DNA from: Acidobacteriota bacterium
Lineage (GTDB): Bacteria > Acidobacteriota > Thermoanaerobaculia > Multivoradales > Multivoraceae
DNA length: 64,000 bases
Direction: 5' to 3'
Assembly: GCA_011525365.1 (NCBI GenBank)
Contig: WTGQ01000002.1
Location: 857,367 to 921,366, forward strand
A model generated the notes under the pieces. It ran no database searches, had not been told where the DNA came from, and saw only the letters and a program-made list of their open reading frames with translations. This document shows positions 17,568 through 26,509 of the stretch, one piece after another (position 1 is the stretch's first letter; every line of letters starts with the position of its first letter). Position numbers and translations under genes: made by a program.

Positions 17568-18791
17568 GCCTCGCCCGCCCGGCTCCTCGCCATCGCCGCG
17601 GGTCATCGTGTCGACGGTGGTCGCGGCGCACATGTGGCCGATCACGTTGGCCGCGGAGCGGAAGACGTCGGGGACACGGTCGATCCCCAGCAGGATGGCG
17701 AGTCCCGCCAGTGGCACGCCCACGACGTCCAGGGCCGGCGCCAGCGACACGATGCTGGCGCTGGGCACCGGTGCGACCGTCATCGCGGCGAGGAAGATCG
17801 CCAGCACCGCGGCGGCGATCATTCCCGCGTCGAGCGGCACGCCGTACATGGCAGCCAGGAAGACGAGCGACGCGCTCTGGAACAGCGCGCTGCCGGGACG
17901 GTTGATCGACGCCGCCAGCGGCAGGATCAGCGTGTACTTGCGCTCGGACAGGCCGAGCTTCTTCGCCTCCTGCAGCATCATCGGCAGCGTCCCCACGGAC
18001 GTCGTCGTGGTGAAGCCCACGGTGTAGGTGCCCACGGTAGCCGGGATGAAGCGCCAGGGCGGCACCCCGCCCAGGAACCAGACCAGGGGCAGGAGAACGA
18101 GGCCCTTCAGGATGAAGAGGCCCACAACGACGGCGACGATGAACACGGCGAGGTTCTGCAGCATCGCCGTTCCGGTCTTCGCGATGACCGGCGCCGCGAG
18201 GCCGAAGACGCCCACCGGCGCCGTCCACAGGATCCAGCTCATCAGCTTCGTCAGCGCGTCGCCCAAGGCCTCCGCGAAAGACGTCAGCGTCCGCTGTTTC
18301 TCGCTTGGCAGGGCGGTCGTCGCCGCGGCCAGCAGGACGACGAAGATGAGGAGGGAGAGCAGCGCGCCGTCGGCGGCGACCTGGACCGGATTCCGGGGGA
18401 CCAGATTGACCAGGAAGTCGACGATGCCCACACCGGCGGGTTCCAGCTCCGCCGTGGGCGTAGGCGGCGCCACCGGCGCCGTGAAGGTGAGGGCGAAGCC
18501 CATCACCCCCATCCCGATCAGGATCGCCGGCAGCGTCGTCGCCCAGAAGAAACCCACCGCCAGACCCCCCAGCCGGCCGAGCTTCCGCAGGTCGCCGATC
18601 CGCCCCACCCCGACGAAGACGACCGCCGCCACCAACGGAATGACGACCATCTGGATCGCGCGCAGGAAGACCTGGCCGAGCGGCTCGACGACCTCGGCGG
18701 CCCACAGCAGCGCGGGCGAACCCGTCGCCGACGCGGCGATGCCGAGCCCCAGCCCGAGCGCCAGCCCGATGAGTATGGCGCGTGTGTTCAC
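17547..18791 (-). CDS. Dicarboxylate/amino acid:cation symporter (DAACS family), divergent
   Basis: A 414-residue membrane protein with the glutamate/dicarboxylate transporter plan: first hairpin motif TTSVGTLP (263-270), a TM7 block SINRPGSALF (295-304) and a TM8 block DRVPDVFRSAANVIGH (371-386). In characterised members TM7 carries NMDGT or NLDGT, which binds Na+ and substrate; here it reads NRPGS, and the usual G-D/G-N after NV in TM8 is G-H. Fold and export/import direction are family knowledge; substrate and ion coupling may differ. Its end overlaps the convergent glycosidase gene by 21 bases. Confidence 0.87.
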   Translation of the reverse strand: MNTRAILIGLALGLGLGIAASATGSPALLWAAEVVEPLGQVFLRAIQMVVIPLVAAVVFVGVGRIGDLRKLGRLGGLAVGFFWATTLPAILIGMGVMGFALTFTAPVAPPTPTAELEPAGVGIVDFLVNLVPRNPVQVAADGALLSLLIFVVLLAAATTALPSEKQRTLTSFAEALGDALTKLMSWILWTAPVGVFGLAAPVIAKTGTAMLQNLAVFIVAVVVGLFILKGLVLLPLVWFLGGVPPWRFIPATVGTYTVGFTTTTSVGTLPMMLQEAKKLGLSERKYTLILPLAASINRPGSALFQSASLVFLAAMYGVPLDAGMIAAAVLAIFLAAMTVAPVPSASIVSLAPALDVVGVPLAGLAILLGIDRVPDVFRSAANVIGHMCAATTVDTMTRGDGEEPGGRGSETLVQ

Positions 18792-18821
18792 GGAGCGCGC
18801 CGACCGACCCGGACGGCCGGT

Positions 18822-20276
18822 CTAGGTCCAGAGACCCCGAATCACCTCGCCCTTGACCAGCTCTCGCGGCTGGTCCAGGTGATTCAGGATCTCCATCGCC
18901 GGATCGATCCCCAGCGTGTAGTACACGGTTGCCAGCAGGTCGTTCGGGTGGACCGGCTTCTCGCGGGGGGCGGAGCCGGTCTCGTCGGACTCGCCGTAGA
19001 GCTGGCCGCGGGAGACGCCGGCGCCGGCGACCAACGCGGTGTAGCAGTAGGGCCAGTGATCGCGGCCGTCCGGGGAGTTGCTGTTGCCGGAGGTGCTGAC
19101 GCCGAGGCGCGGTGAGCGGCCGAACTCGCCGACGGCGACGACCAGCGTCTCGTCGAGCAGACCGCGGTCGTCCATGTCGGACAGCAGCGCCGACAGCGCT
19201 CGGTCGAGGACGGGGCAGTGCAGGTTCTTGAGCGGCCCGAAGTTGGCGGCGTGCGTGTCCCAGGAGTCGACCTCGGGGTTGCCGTTGGCGACCGCGGGCC
19301 AGTTGAGCTGGACGAAGCGGGTGCCGGCTTCGATCAGGCGCCTTGCCATCAGCGCGCCCTGGCCGAAGGTGTTCTTGCCGTAGCGCTCACGCATCTCGTC
19401 GCTCTCGTTCGAGAGGTCGAACGCCTGACGCGCCTTGCCGGAGAGGACGAGGTCGTAGGCCTTCTCGTAGTACTCGTCGAGGGCGGAGTCGGCGACCGCC
19501 TTCTCGAGCTCGGGCAAGGAGGCGTTCAGGCCCTTGCGGAGCTCGAAGCGGCCGGCGAGTCGCTCGGGGGAGGTTTCCTCGCGGAGCTCCAGGTCGCTGA
19601 GTTCGATTGGCTGGTTCGGGTCCTGGTAGAGCCGGTAGGGGTCGTAGGCCTTGCCGAGGAAGCCGGCGGCGCCGCCCTTGCCGATGACGTTCGATTCCTG
19701 GAGCGGCCGCGGCATCTCGACGAAGGGGAGCATCGCGTCGTCGAGCGGCCTGAGCCTGGAGATGTGGGAGCCGGCGGTCGGGAAGTCGGCCGGGGTCGGC
19801 GGCTCGAGCTGGCCGGAGGGCGAGACGCGGTCCGGCGGGTAGCCGGTCAGCATCTGGTAGATCGCGGCGGTGTGGTTGAAGAGCCCCTTCGGCGTGTAGC
19901 TCATCGAGCGGATCAGGGTGCACTTGTCGACGTGGTCGGCCAGCAGCGGCATCGTCTCGGAGAGCCGGATGCCGGGGATCTTCGTGTCGATGGCGCCGAA
20001 CTCGCCGCGGATGTTGGACGGCGCGTCGGGCTTCGGATCCCAGATGTCGATGTGGCTGGGACCGCCCTGGAGGAAGAGCAGGATGACCGACTTTGCGCTG
20101 CCGAAGCCCTTGCCGCCCGCGAGCGCGTCGGCGGCGACGGTCGCGGCGTGCGCGTCGCGGAGCGCCAGCGTCTGGCTTAGCGAGATGCCGAAGATGCCGA
20201 GCGAACCGACGCGGAGGAACTCGCGTCGGGTCGGGCCGTCGCAGGTGTGGCCGGACTGTCCTGGAATCACGAGCAT
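18822..20276 (-). CDS. DUF1501 protein, Tat-exported (operon copy 2)
   Basis: A 484-residue protein starting with a Tat signal (TRREFLRVGSLGIFGISLS, about residues 16-34). DUF1501 features follow: FLQGGPSHIDIWDPKP (68-83), a GEFGRSPR motif and GRDHWPYC. The domain is related to the sulfatase/alkaline phosphatase fold but has no assigned activity. In Planctomycetes-type gene sets it is almost always encoded next to DUF1549/DUF1553 proteins, as here (34 bases downstream of one). It is the last gene of the six-gene operon starting at 31894. Confidence 0.88.
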   Translation of the reverse strand: MLVIPGQSGHTCDGPTRREFLRVGSLGIFGISLSQTLALRDAHAATVAADALAGGKGFGSAKSVILLFLQGGPSHIDIWDPKPDAPSNIRGEFGAIDTKIPGIRLSETMPLLADHVDKCTLIRSMSYTPKGLFNHTAAIYQMLTGYPPDRVSPSGQLEPPTPADFPTAGSHISRLRPLDDAMLPFVEMPRPLQESNVIGKGGAAGFLGKAYDPYRLYQDPNQPIELSDLELREETSPERLAGRFELRKGLNASLPELEKAVADSALDEYYEKAYDLVLSGKARQAFDLSNESDEMRERYGKNTFGQGALMARRLIEAGTRFVQLNWPAVANGNPEVDSWDTHAANFGPLKNLHCPVLDRALSALLSDMDDRGLLDETLVVAVGEFGRSPRLGVSTSGNSNSPDGRDHWPYCYTALVAGAGVSRGQLYGESDETGSAPREKPVHPNDLLATVYYTLGIDPAMEILNHLDQPRELVKGEVIRGLWT

Positions 20277-20310
20277 GGTTCGGCTCCTTTTGCGGCTGCG
20301 GGCTGAGAGC

Positions 20311-22527
20311 TTACGAGTTGAAGAGGAAGGCGTTCGAGTTCAGCAGCGCCCACATCAGGTCCTGGGCCGCCGCCGTTCGGCTCGCCGAGGACTCGAAGTG
20401 GCCCTCGGCGAGCGCGGCTTCGTCGCCGGTCGGCAGACGGCCGATGGCGGCGAGGTAGAGCTCGGCGATCAGCTCCTCGTTGTCCAGTCCTCCGAGTACG
20501 AGGTTCGCCACCCGCCCCTCGGGGTCGGCGATCGCGTCGGCGATGACGGAGCCGTTCAGCAGGCTGAGCGCCTGCGGCAGGCTCATCTCCGTCTTCCGCT
20601 CGCACTCGCACGCGGTCTCGCGGTCCGGCTTGCCGAACAGGTCGAGGAAGCCCTCGATGCCCATGCTCGCCGTCATCACGTGCGGATCCGGGAGCGCCGT
20701 GGCGTCGAAGTCCTCGGGCAGGGTGTCGATCTCGAACCGGGAGTCGGTGGCGCGGGCGACGGCGTCCGCCAGTTGCTCGGCGCTCAGTCGCCGCGGTTCG
20801 TGGCGGGAGAAGTTGATCCGGTCGTCCCGGTTCCACTCGTTGGTTTGGAAGGACGACTGGTAGGCCCGGGAGGTGGCGATCGTCCGCATCAGGTGGCGGA
20901 GGTCGAAGTCGTTCTCGATCAGGTCGGCGGTCAGCGCGTTCAGGAGGGCCGCGTTGACCGGCTGGTTCGAGGCGCGGATGTCGTCGACCGGGTCGATGAT
21001 CCCGCGGCCCATGAAGTAGCTCCAGACGCGGTTCGCGATCGCGGGCGCGAAGTAGGGGTTGTTCGGCAACGTCAGCCAGTCGGCCAGCGCGGCCCGGCGT
21101 CCGGAGCCGTTGCCCGGTTCCGGCGCGCCCTCGACCGGCACCAGGTACTTCGGCGGTACCACCGCGTTCGTCTTCGGGTGCAACTGCTCGTTGTCGCGTC
21201 GCTTGTCGAAGACGATCTCCTCGCCGGTACGGAAGCCGGGGCGGACGCCCAGGCCGGCGAAGAAGGCGGTCATTTCGAAGTACTGGTTCTGGGTCCAGCG
21301 CTCGAACGGGTGGTCGTGGCACTGGGCGCAGACCATCCGCACCCCCATGAAAAGCTGGGTGGTGGTCTCCATCGCCTCCTTCGGATCGCGGGCGGCGCGG
21401 AAGTAGCTGGCGGCCGGCTGATCGAGGGTGCTGCCGGAGGCGGTCACCAGTTCACGGACGAGCTCGTCGTAGGGGCGGTTCTCCTCGATCGCCTCGCGCA
21501 GCCAGCCGCGGAAGGTCAGCATGCCCTTGTAGCTCATGAACTTCCGGTTGCTGCGCAGCAGGTCGCCCCACTTGAGCGTCCAGTGGTCGACGTAGGCGTC
21601 GCTTGCGATCAGTTCGTCGACCAGGCGGTCCCGCTTCTCCTGGGTGGGCGTGTCGTCGGCGAGGAACGCCCGCACCCGTTCCGGGGTCGGAATCTGGCCG
21701 GTGAGGTCGAGCGAGGCGCGGCGGAGGAAGGCGGCATCGCCGACCGGCGCCGAGGGCAGAACCTCGATCCGCTGGAGCTTCTCGTCGATCAGCTCGTCGA
21801 TGTAGTTGGCCTGGGGCAGCGCTGTCCACTCGAAGCCTTCGCGGCCACTGAGCACCGTGGCGGGTGCGGTCGTGAACTGACCCTCGTAGCGCACGAGCAG
21901 GGTGCTTTCGCCGCGGCGCAGCCCGGTCACGATCGCGCCGGCGGCACTGTCCTCGACCGCCATCGTCTCCGTGTTGCTGCTGGTGACGTGCGCCTCGCGC
22001 GTCACGTCGCGGCTCCTGCCGTCGCCGTAGCGCGCGATGACGGTCGTCTGCTGCCGCATCCCCGGCCGATTCATGAAGACCTCGGCCGGGTGGATCTCGA
22101 GGCGTTCGACCCGGTCGCGCGCGAGATCCCCGTAGGGCACCCCCGCCCTGATCCAGTCGAGGATGAGGTTGTAGTAGCGGCCGCCGAGATCGAGGCGCAG
22201 GCCGCCTTCGTGGGGGACCTGCATCGTCGGCTTGGCGAGCATGAGGGAGCGCGCCGGGTCGGCGCGGTTGAACCGCCGGCCGGACATGTCGTAGAGGAGG
22301 GACTGGTAGTCGAACTCCGGGTCGTAGCCGCGCAGCGACAGCTTGAAGCCGTTCTTGCCCTTGGCTGCGCCGTGGCAGGTGCCGTTGGAGCAGCCGACCT
22401 TGTTCATGGCGGGGAGGACGTCGCGGATGAAGGTGACGGGTTCGGCGGCGTCAGTCGCGGCGTTGGCGGCGGCGGGGATTGTGGCGGCGAGCGCCACGAG
22501 CAGAGCGCACCTAGTGGGGTGTTTCAT
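20311..22527 (-). CDS. DUF1549/DUF1553 cytochrome-like protein with Ig-like domain (copy 2)
   Basis: A 738-residue exported protein. After a signal peptide (1-23) there is a C-x4-C-H motif (GCSNGTCHG; Cys46, Cys51, His52), then an Ig-like/BIG2-type segment (about 160-235: VIARYGDGRSRDVTREA), DUF1549 (about 245-450, containing the classical haem motif CAQCHDH near residue 400) and DUF1553 (about 485-730: LPNNPYFAPAIANRVWSYFMGRGIID). It probably binds haem c in the periplasm. It starts inside the stop of the PPC gene (ATGA overlap) and precedes DUF1501. Confidence 0.87.
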   Translation of the reverse strand: MKHPTRCALLVALAATIPAAANAATDAAEPVTFIRDVLPAMNKVGCSNGTCHGAAKGKNGFKLSLRGYDPEFDYQSLLYDMSGRRFNRADPARSLMLAKPTMQVPHEGGLRLDLGGRYYNLILDWIRAGVPYGDLARDRVERLEIHPAEVFMNRPGMRQQTTVIARYGDGRSRDVTREAHVTSSNTETMAVEDSAAGAIVTGLRRGESTLLVRYEGQFTTAPATVLSGREGFEWTALPQANYIDELIDEKLQRIEVLPSAPVGDAAFLRRASLDLTGQIPTPERVRAFLADDTPTQEKRDRLVDELIASDAYVDHWTLKWGDLLRSNRKFMSYKGMLTFRGWLREAIEENRPYDELVRELVTASGSTLDQPAASYFRAARDPKEAMETTTQLFMGVRMVCAQCHDHPFERWTQNQYFEMTAFFAGLGVRPGFRTGEEIVFDKRRDNEQLHPKTNAVVPPKYLVPVEGAPEPGNGSGRRAALADWLTLPNNPYFAPAIANRVWSYFMGRGIIDPVDDIRASNQPVNAALLNALTADLIENDFDLRHLMRTIATSRAYQSSFQTNEWNRDDRINFSRHEPRRLSAEQLADAVARATDSRFEIDTLPEDFDATALPDPHVMTASMGIEGFLDLFGKPDRETACECERKTEMSLPQALSLLNGSVIADAIADPEGRVANLVLGGLDNEELIAELYLAAIGRLPTGDEAALAEGHFESSASRTAAAQDLMWALLNSNAFLFNS

Positions 22528-24998
22528 CTGCCCTTCACCTCCATTCGCGCGGTCACGGGGACCGTAGTGTAGGCGGAGCGGACCTCCCGCTCGCCGGCCA
22601 GCCAGGACGACGACGTGATCAGGAAGTCGTAGTCGCCCGCTTCGACGGCGTCCGACGCCTCGCAGTCCAGCCGGAACCTGCCGTCGTCGCCCGGCTCGAC
22701 TTCGGCGCCGTCGCAGACGACGCCTGTCGGCAGCGCGTCGGCGCGCAGTTCGACCGGTTGCTGGAAGCTCTCTTCGCGGTGCAGGACGCCTTCGACCGTG
22801 CCCTTCCTGCCGGCCCGGACACTCGCCGTGGCGACTTCGATCCGGTAGCCCGGGACGATCTCCAGCGTCACGCCGGGCGTGTAGAGGCGTTCGGGACGTC
22901 CGCTCACCGTGACTTCGCCGGTGAGCGTCACGGTGTAGCGGTCGTGCTGGGTGCCGTCGCTGCTTCGGATCAGCTTGCTGCCCTCGGACTTGTTGTAGTC
23001 GGCCTTCTCGGTCGTCTCGACCCGAAACTCGCCCACGCCCACGCCGATCAGGGCGCTGACGACCATGGGCGGGTTCACCGGGGCGTCTTCACCCGGTGGC
23101 GCCTCGAACTTCCACCCGAAGTCGAACGGCATGCCCTTGACCAGCCTCACCGTTTGGGACGCCAGGCCGACCAGCCGCGGTCCGGGCCGGCCGGTGAGCA
23201 GGACCGGCAGGCGAGTCTCCAGCCAGGGTGCGCTGAACGACCGCTCGGCCTCCGTCGTGTAGCTGCGCCCGTCGCCGGCGCGGACCGCGGTCGTGCTTCC
23301 CGGCACGGTCGCCCGGCGGCGGATCACGGTGCCGTCCTCGAGCGCGGCTTCGCCCCAGATCTCCAGGTCGAAGCGGCGGCGCGGAGCGTCGAGGTCGGCG
23401 GTGACCAGGATCCGGCCGGAGCGAGCCAGCGTGCGCGTGTCGAGGTCGCGCACCTCTCTGGTGATCCATCCGTTCCGGGCCTCGATGCCGGCGGGCGGTT
23501 TCTTGACGTAGAGCCGGATCGGACCCAGATAGCCGCGGCGCACGGCGCCGACCTCGATCGGCTTCGAAGCGCCGCTGTTGAGCGTGAGTTGAGCCGTGGT
23601 CAGGCGCAGCTCGAAGTCCGGGCCGTTCGCGGTCGCCGTCAAGCGGTAGCCGTAGCGGGGACCGCCGCGGCCCACCAGGTCCTCGACCGTGACGTGCAGT
23701 TCGTCGACTCCTTGCGGTGTCTCGACCACGACCCAGGGGTCGAAGGAAGTGGCGGTCGGCGACAGCAGCCGGAAGGTGTCGGGATCGGGGATGTCGTCGC
23801 CGGAGGAGGCCAGGTACTCGCCGTCCGGCGTCGTGACGGTCAGCACGCCGAAGAGGTCGGAAGAGCTGAGGGCGGCTCCCTCGACCTCGATCAGGAGCCG
23901 CTGGCCCGGCTCGACGGCGATCCGGTACCGGTCCACCTCGCCGGCGTCGTCGATCCGCCCGTTGACGACCACGGGCGTGCTCAGGACCTCGTCGTCGGCC
24001 GTCTGGCTCTCGAGGACCTCGGGATGGCTGCCGACGACGACCCGGAACGGCAGGGCCGCGCTGGCCTTTGCGGCGACGGACGGGCCTATCGTGTCGAAGG
24101 CGTTCTCCGTTTCGACGGCGCGGGCGACTTCCCTGGTGGCGGCCGTGCTGCCGCCGGTGAGCCCGAATCGCGTCTCCTCGCCGCGGCGCGCTCCCAGCGG
24201 GAAGACGGCGTCGGCGTACTCGTAGTCCGAGGCGGCGATCAGCTTGAGGCGGTAGAAGTTCCGCCTCTGGTCGCTGAAGCGCGCGTCGTGGACTTCGACG
24301 AAGTACTCCCCGGCTTCGGATGGCTGCCAGTCGAGACGGGCGTCGACGTCGATGCCGGGCCCCTCCTGATTGAAGACGATCTCGCGGCCTTCGCTGTCGA
24401 GCAGCCGGAGCACCGGGTCGATCGCCGAGCCGACGCGGCGCGCCTCGACCTCCAGCACGATCCGCTCGCCGGCTTCCGCGCGGAAGCGGTAGCGGTCCCG
24501 CTCCGCCCCGTCCAGTGTGCCGTTGACGACGACCGGCAGTGCATCGATCCGGGGCGCTTCGGCGACGTTGCCGGCCTCGCGCAGACTCTGCTCGGAGACT
24601 TCGGACACGGTGTCCACCCGGAACAGCAGGGCGTTCGACAGCCCTTCGTCGCTGATGGCGCGCAGCGGGTAGAGCCCCGGCGCGGCGTCGGCGTCGATCT
24701 CGACCAGGAAGACGGCGGCCTGGAGGTTCCGGTCGTTCGGGCGCCGCTGTTTCTGCAGCCGGTCTTCGTCGGCGGCCTCGCCGAGACGGGCGAACGAACC
24801 GGGCAGCGTGCTCTCGATCTCCATCTCGCCGGCGACGCCGTAGCCCTCGATGACCAGCCGCAGGGCGCGCCCCTGCTGGCCGCCGTGTGGATGCATGTCG
24901 ACGAGATTGGGGGGCGGTCCCGCGGCGGCGGCGATCGTGGCGACGGCGATGCCGGCGAGCGAGTGGGACGCGCCTCGGAGCAGTCGATGCCCGTTCAC
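22524..24998 (-). CDS. Large secreted protein with PPC-type beta-sandwich repeats
   Basis: An 824-residue exported protein (signal peptide about residues 1-26). Two segments have the form 'PVVVNGTLDGAERDRYRF...AGERIVLEVEA' (about 155-185) and 'PVVVNGRIDDAGEVDRYRIAVEPGQRLLIEVEG' (about 345-375), which is the pattern of bacterial pre-peptidase C-terminal (PPC) domains. The rest is beta-rich. I see no catalytic motif or haem motif. It is likely a binding or scaffold partner of the neighbouring cytochrome-like proteins. Both ends overlap neighbours by an ATGA, so it is translationally coupled on each side. Confidence 0.78.
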   Translation of the reverse strand: MNGHRLLRGASHSLAGIAVATIAAAAGPPPNLVDMHPHGGQQGRALRLVIEGYGVAGEMEIESTLPGSFARLGEAADEDRLQKQRRPNDRNLQAAVFLVEIDADAAPGLYPLRAISDEGLSNALLFRVDTVSEVSEQSLREAGNVAEAPRIDALPVVVNGTLDGAERDRYRFRAEAGERIVLEVEARRVGSAIDPVLRLLDSEGREIVFNQEGPGIDVDARLDWQPSEAGEYFVEVHDARFSDQRRNFYRLKLIAASDYEYADAVFPLGARRGEETRFGLTGGSTAATREVARAVETENAFDTIGPSVAAKASAALPFRVVVGSHPEVLESQTADDEVLSTPVVVNGRIDDAGEVDRYRIAVEPGQRLLIEVEGAALSSSDLFGVLTVTTPDGEYLASSGDDIPDPDTFRLLSPTATSFDPWVVVETPQGVDELHVTVEDLVGRGGPRYGYRLTATANGPDFELRLTTAQLTLNSGASKPIEVGAVRRGYLGPIRLYVKKPPAGIEARNGWITREVRDLDTRTLARSGRILVTADLDAPRRRFDLEIWGEAALEDGTVIRRRATVPGSTTAVRAGDGRSYTTEAERSFSAPWLETRLPVLLTGRPGPRLVGLASQTVRLVKGMPFDFGWKFEAPPGEDAPVNPPMVVSALIGVGVGEFRVETTEKADYNKSEGSKLIRSSDGTQHDRYTVTLTGEVTVSGRPERLYTPGVTLEIVPGYRIEVATASVRAGRKGTVEGVLHREESFQQPVELRADALPTGVVCDGAEVEPGDDGRFRLDCEASDAVEAGDYDFLITSSSWLAGEREVRSAYTTVPVTARMEVKGR

Positions 24999-26509
24999 GG
25001 CGCCCCTCCGGCTGTCGTCTCTCCCCGGAGCTCGCCCTCCAGCGGCACCGGCACGAACTCCTGCAGCAGTTCGCCGTCGCCGGCGCGGTAGAGCCTCAAG
25101 CGACCGTCGAAGCCCGCAGTCGCCAGTTCGGCGCCGGTCGGGTCGAACGCCATCGTGTAGATGCCGGCAGCGTGGCCGGAAGCGGTGGCCGTTCGTTCGC
25201 CGGTTTCCAGGTCGTAGATCGGCACGGTCGCCGCGGCGCCTCCGACCGCGAGACGGTCGCCGCGCGGGTCCACCGCGAGCGCGAAGATCTCCCCGTCCTG
25301 GCGTTCGAACTCCCGCACCAGGGTGGAGTCGTCGGCGATCAGCATCTTCCGGGCGCGGTCCATCCGGTAGTAGTACGGCACGCGGTCCTCACCGCCGATG
25401 ACCACCGCCTCGATTCGCGGATTCCGGACGATCGCCGCAAGCTCGCCGCGCAGCAGGTTGACGTTCTCGATGAAGGCGCCGCTCGAGGCGTCGATCAGCT
25501 TGGCGGCCCGGTCGCGACCCACGGAAACGATCCGCCGCCCGTCGCCGCCGAAGACGACGCCGAGCACCCAGTTCTCGTGGTGGTTCATCCGCAGCAACTC
25601 GCGGCCGCTGGTCGCCTGGTGGATGCGGATGGTGTTGTCCGCGCAGCCGACCGCGAGTCGGCGCTCGTCCGGCGAAACCGCGAGTCCGAACAGGGTGTCG
25701 TAGCAGACGGAGGTCGAGACGCGGAGCTTCCGGTCGTCGACGTCCCAAATCTGGATCTCGCCGAAGCGCGCGGGCGTGCCGCCGGTGGCGATCAGCCGCC
25801 CGTTCTTCAGGAACGCGAGCCCCTGGATGCGCTCCGAGACGCTGCTGAAGCGAGCCTCCAGGCTGTCGCCGCTGCCGATCCTCGATCGACGGTGGAGCAG
25901 CACCTCCCGGTTGCCCGACACGGCCAGCCACTCCCCGTCGGCGGAGTAGGCGACCGCTGTGATCACTGGCGGCTGGTGGTAGACGATCGGCCCCGTCGCC
26001 GCGCCGAGCCGCATCTCCTCCGGCGTGTCGTCGGCAGCCCCGGCCGCGATCCAGTCGCTGATCGCGGCGATCTCCGTCTCCGCCAGCGATTCCGCCCGCA
26101 TCGGCATCGCCGGCTCGATCTCTCCCCGAAGCATCTGCAACATCCGGCTCTCGTCCGGCCTGCCGGCCACGAAGGCAGGGCCGCTCATCCCACCCGCGGC
26201 CAGCCCCTCGAAACTCGTCAGGTTCAACTCACCACCCAACTGAGCTGGCTGGTGACACCCCTGACACCGTTGCTGGATGACAGGCCAGACGTCGCGGTAG
26301 TAGCTGGGGGTTGTTTCCTGGGCAGTTCCGGCGGTCGCACAGAGTGTGGCCACGATTGCTACGGCGAGGAACCGGATTCCGCCTTCGGCGGATGCCGGCC
26401 AGAAGGCCGGCGCACCGGCCGGCGCACCGACGTCCGATGGAGACCGCCCCTCCGGACCTCCCGCCAGGCGGGTGCCCGCCGCCCTACGCGAGGATCGCGT
26501 CAACCACAT
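24995..26509 (-). CDS. Cytochrome c domain plus WD40-like propeller protein
   Basis: A haem motif CQGCH in a planctomycete-type cytochrome domain ([20 protein letters not shown]) is followed by a 'GG..SGP' segment ending in ISDWIAAGA, then about six to seven WD40-like repeats (for example [45 protein letters not shown]). The signal peptide [18 protein letters not shown] is certain, but the start is not: the only upstream in-frame ATG is at 26509, overlapping the DUF1501 gene and reading through the hairpin region. A non-ATG start nearer 26390 is possible. Downstream it overlaps the PPC gene by ATGA. It is probably periplasmic. Confidence 0.78.
   Translation of the reverse strand: MWLTRSSRRAAGTRLAGGPEGRSPSDVGAPAGAPAFWPASAEGGIRFLAVAIVATLCATAGTAQETTPSYYRDVWPVIQQRCQGCHQPAQLGGELNLTSFEGLAAGGMSGPAFVAGRPDESRMLQMLRGEIEPAMPMRAESLAETEIAAISDWIAAGAADDTPEEMRLGAATGPIVYHQPPVITAVAYSADGEWLAVSGNREVLLHRRSRIGSGDSLEARFSSVSERIQGLAFLKNGRLIATGGTPARFGEIQIWDVDDRKLRVSTSVCYDTLFGLAVSPDERRLAVGCADNTIRIHQATSGRELLRMNHHENWVLGVVFGGDGRRIVSVGRDRAAKLIDASSGAFIENVNLLRGELAAIVRNPRIEAVVIGGEDRVPYYYRMDRARKMLIADDSTLVREFERQDGEIFALAVDPRGDRLAVGGAAATVPIYDLETGERTATASGHAAGIYTMAFDPTGAELATAGFDGRLRLYRAGDGELLQEFVPVPLEGELRGETTAGGAP
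26381..26483. other. Hairpin-rich intergenic stretch inside the operon
   Basis: About 100 bases between the DUF1501 stop and the next signal peptide are dense in inverted repeats: a GCC-TTCG-GGC-type hairpin near 26381-26392, GGCC-AGAA-GGCC, a tandem CCGGCGCAC pair and interlocking GCGGG/CCCGC arms near 26460-26480. The stretch contains one copy of the 33-base repeat. It could be an intra-operon processing or attenuation site. Confidence 0.5.
26397..26429 (+). repeat. 33-base dispersed repeat, copy 1 (intergenic)
   Basis: Starts GGCCAGAAGGCC and ends CGGCCGGCGCACCG. It matches 30 of 33 positions with the sequence at 28316-28348 on the opposite strand, without gaps. The first 12 bases form a perfect hairpin (GGCC-AGAA-GGCC). 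Confidence 0.6.
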
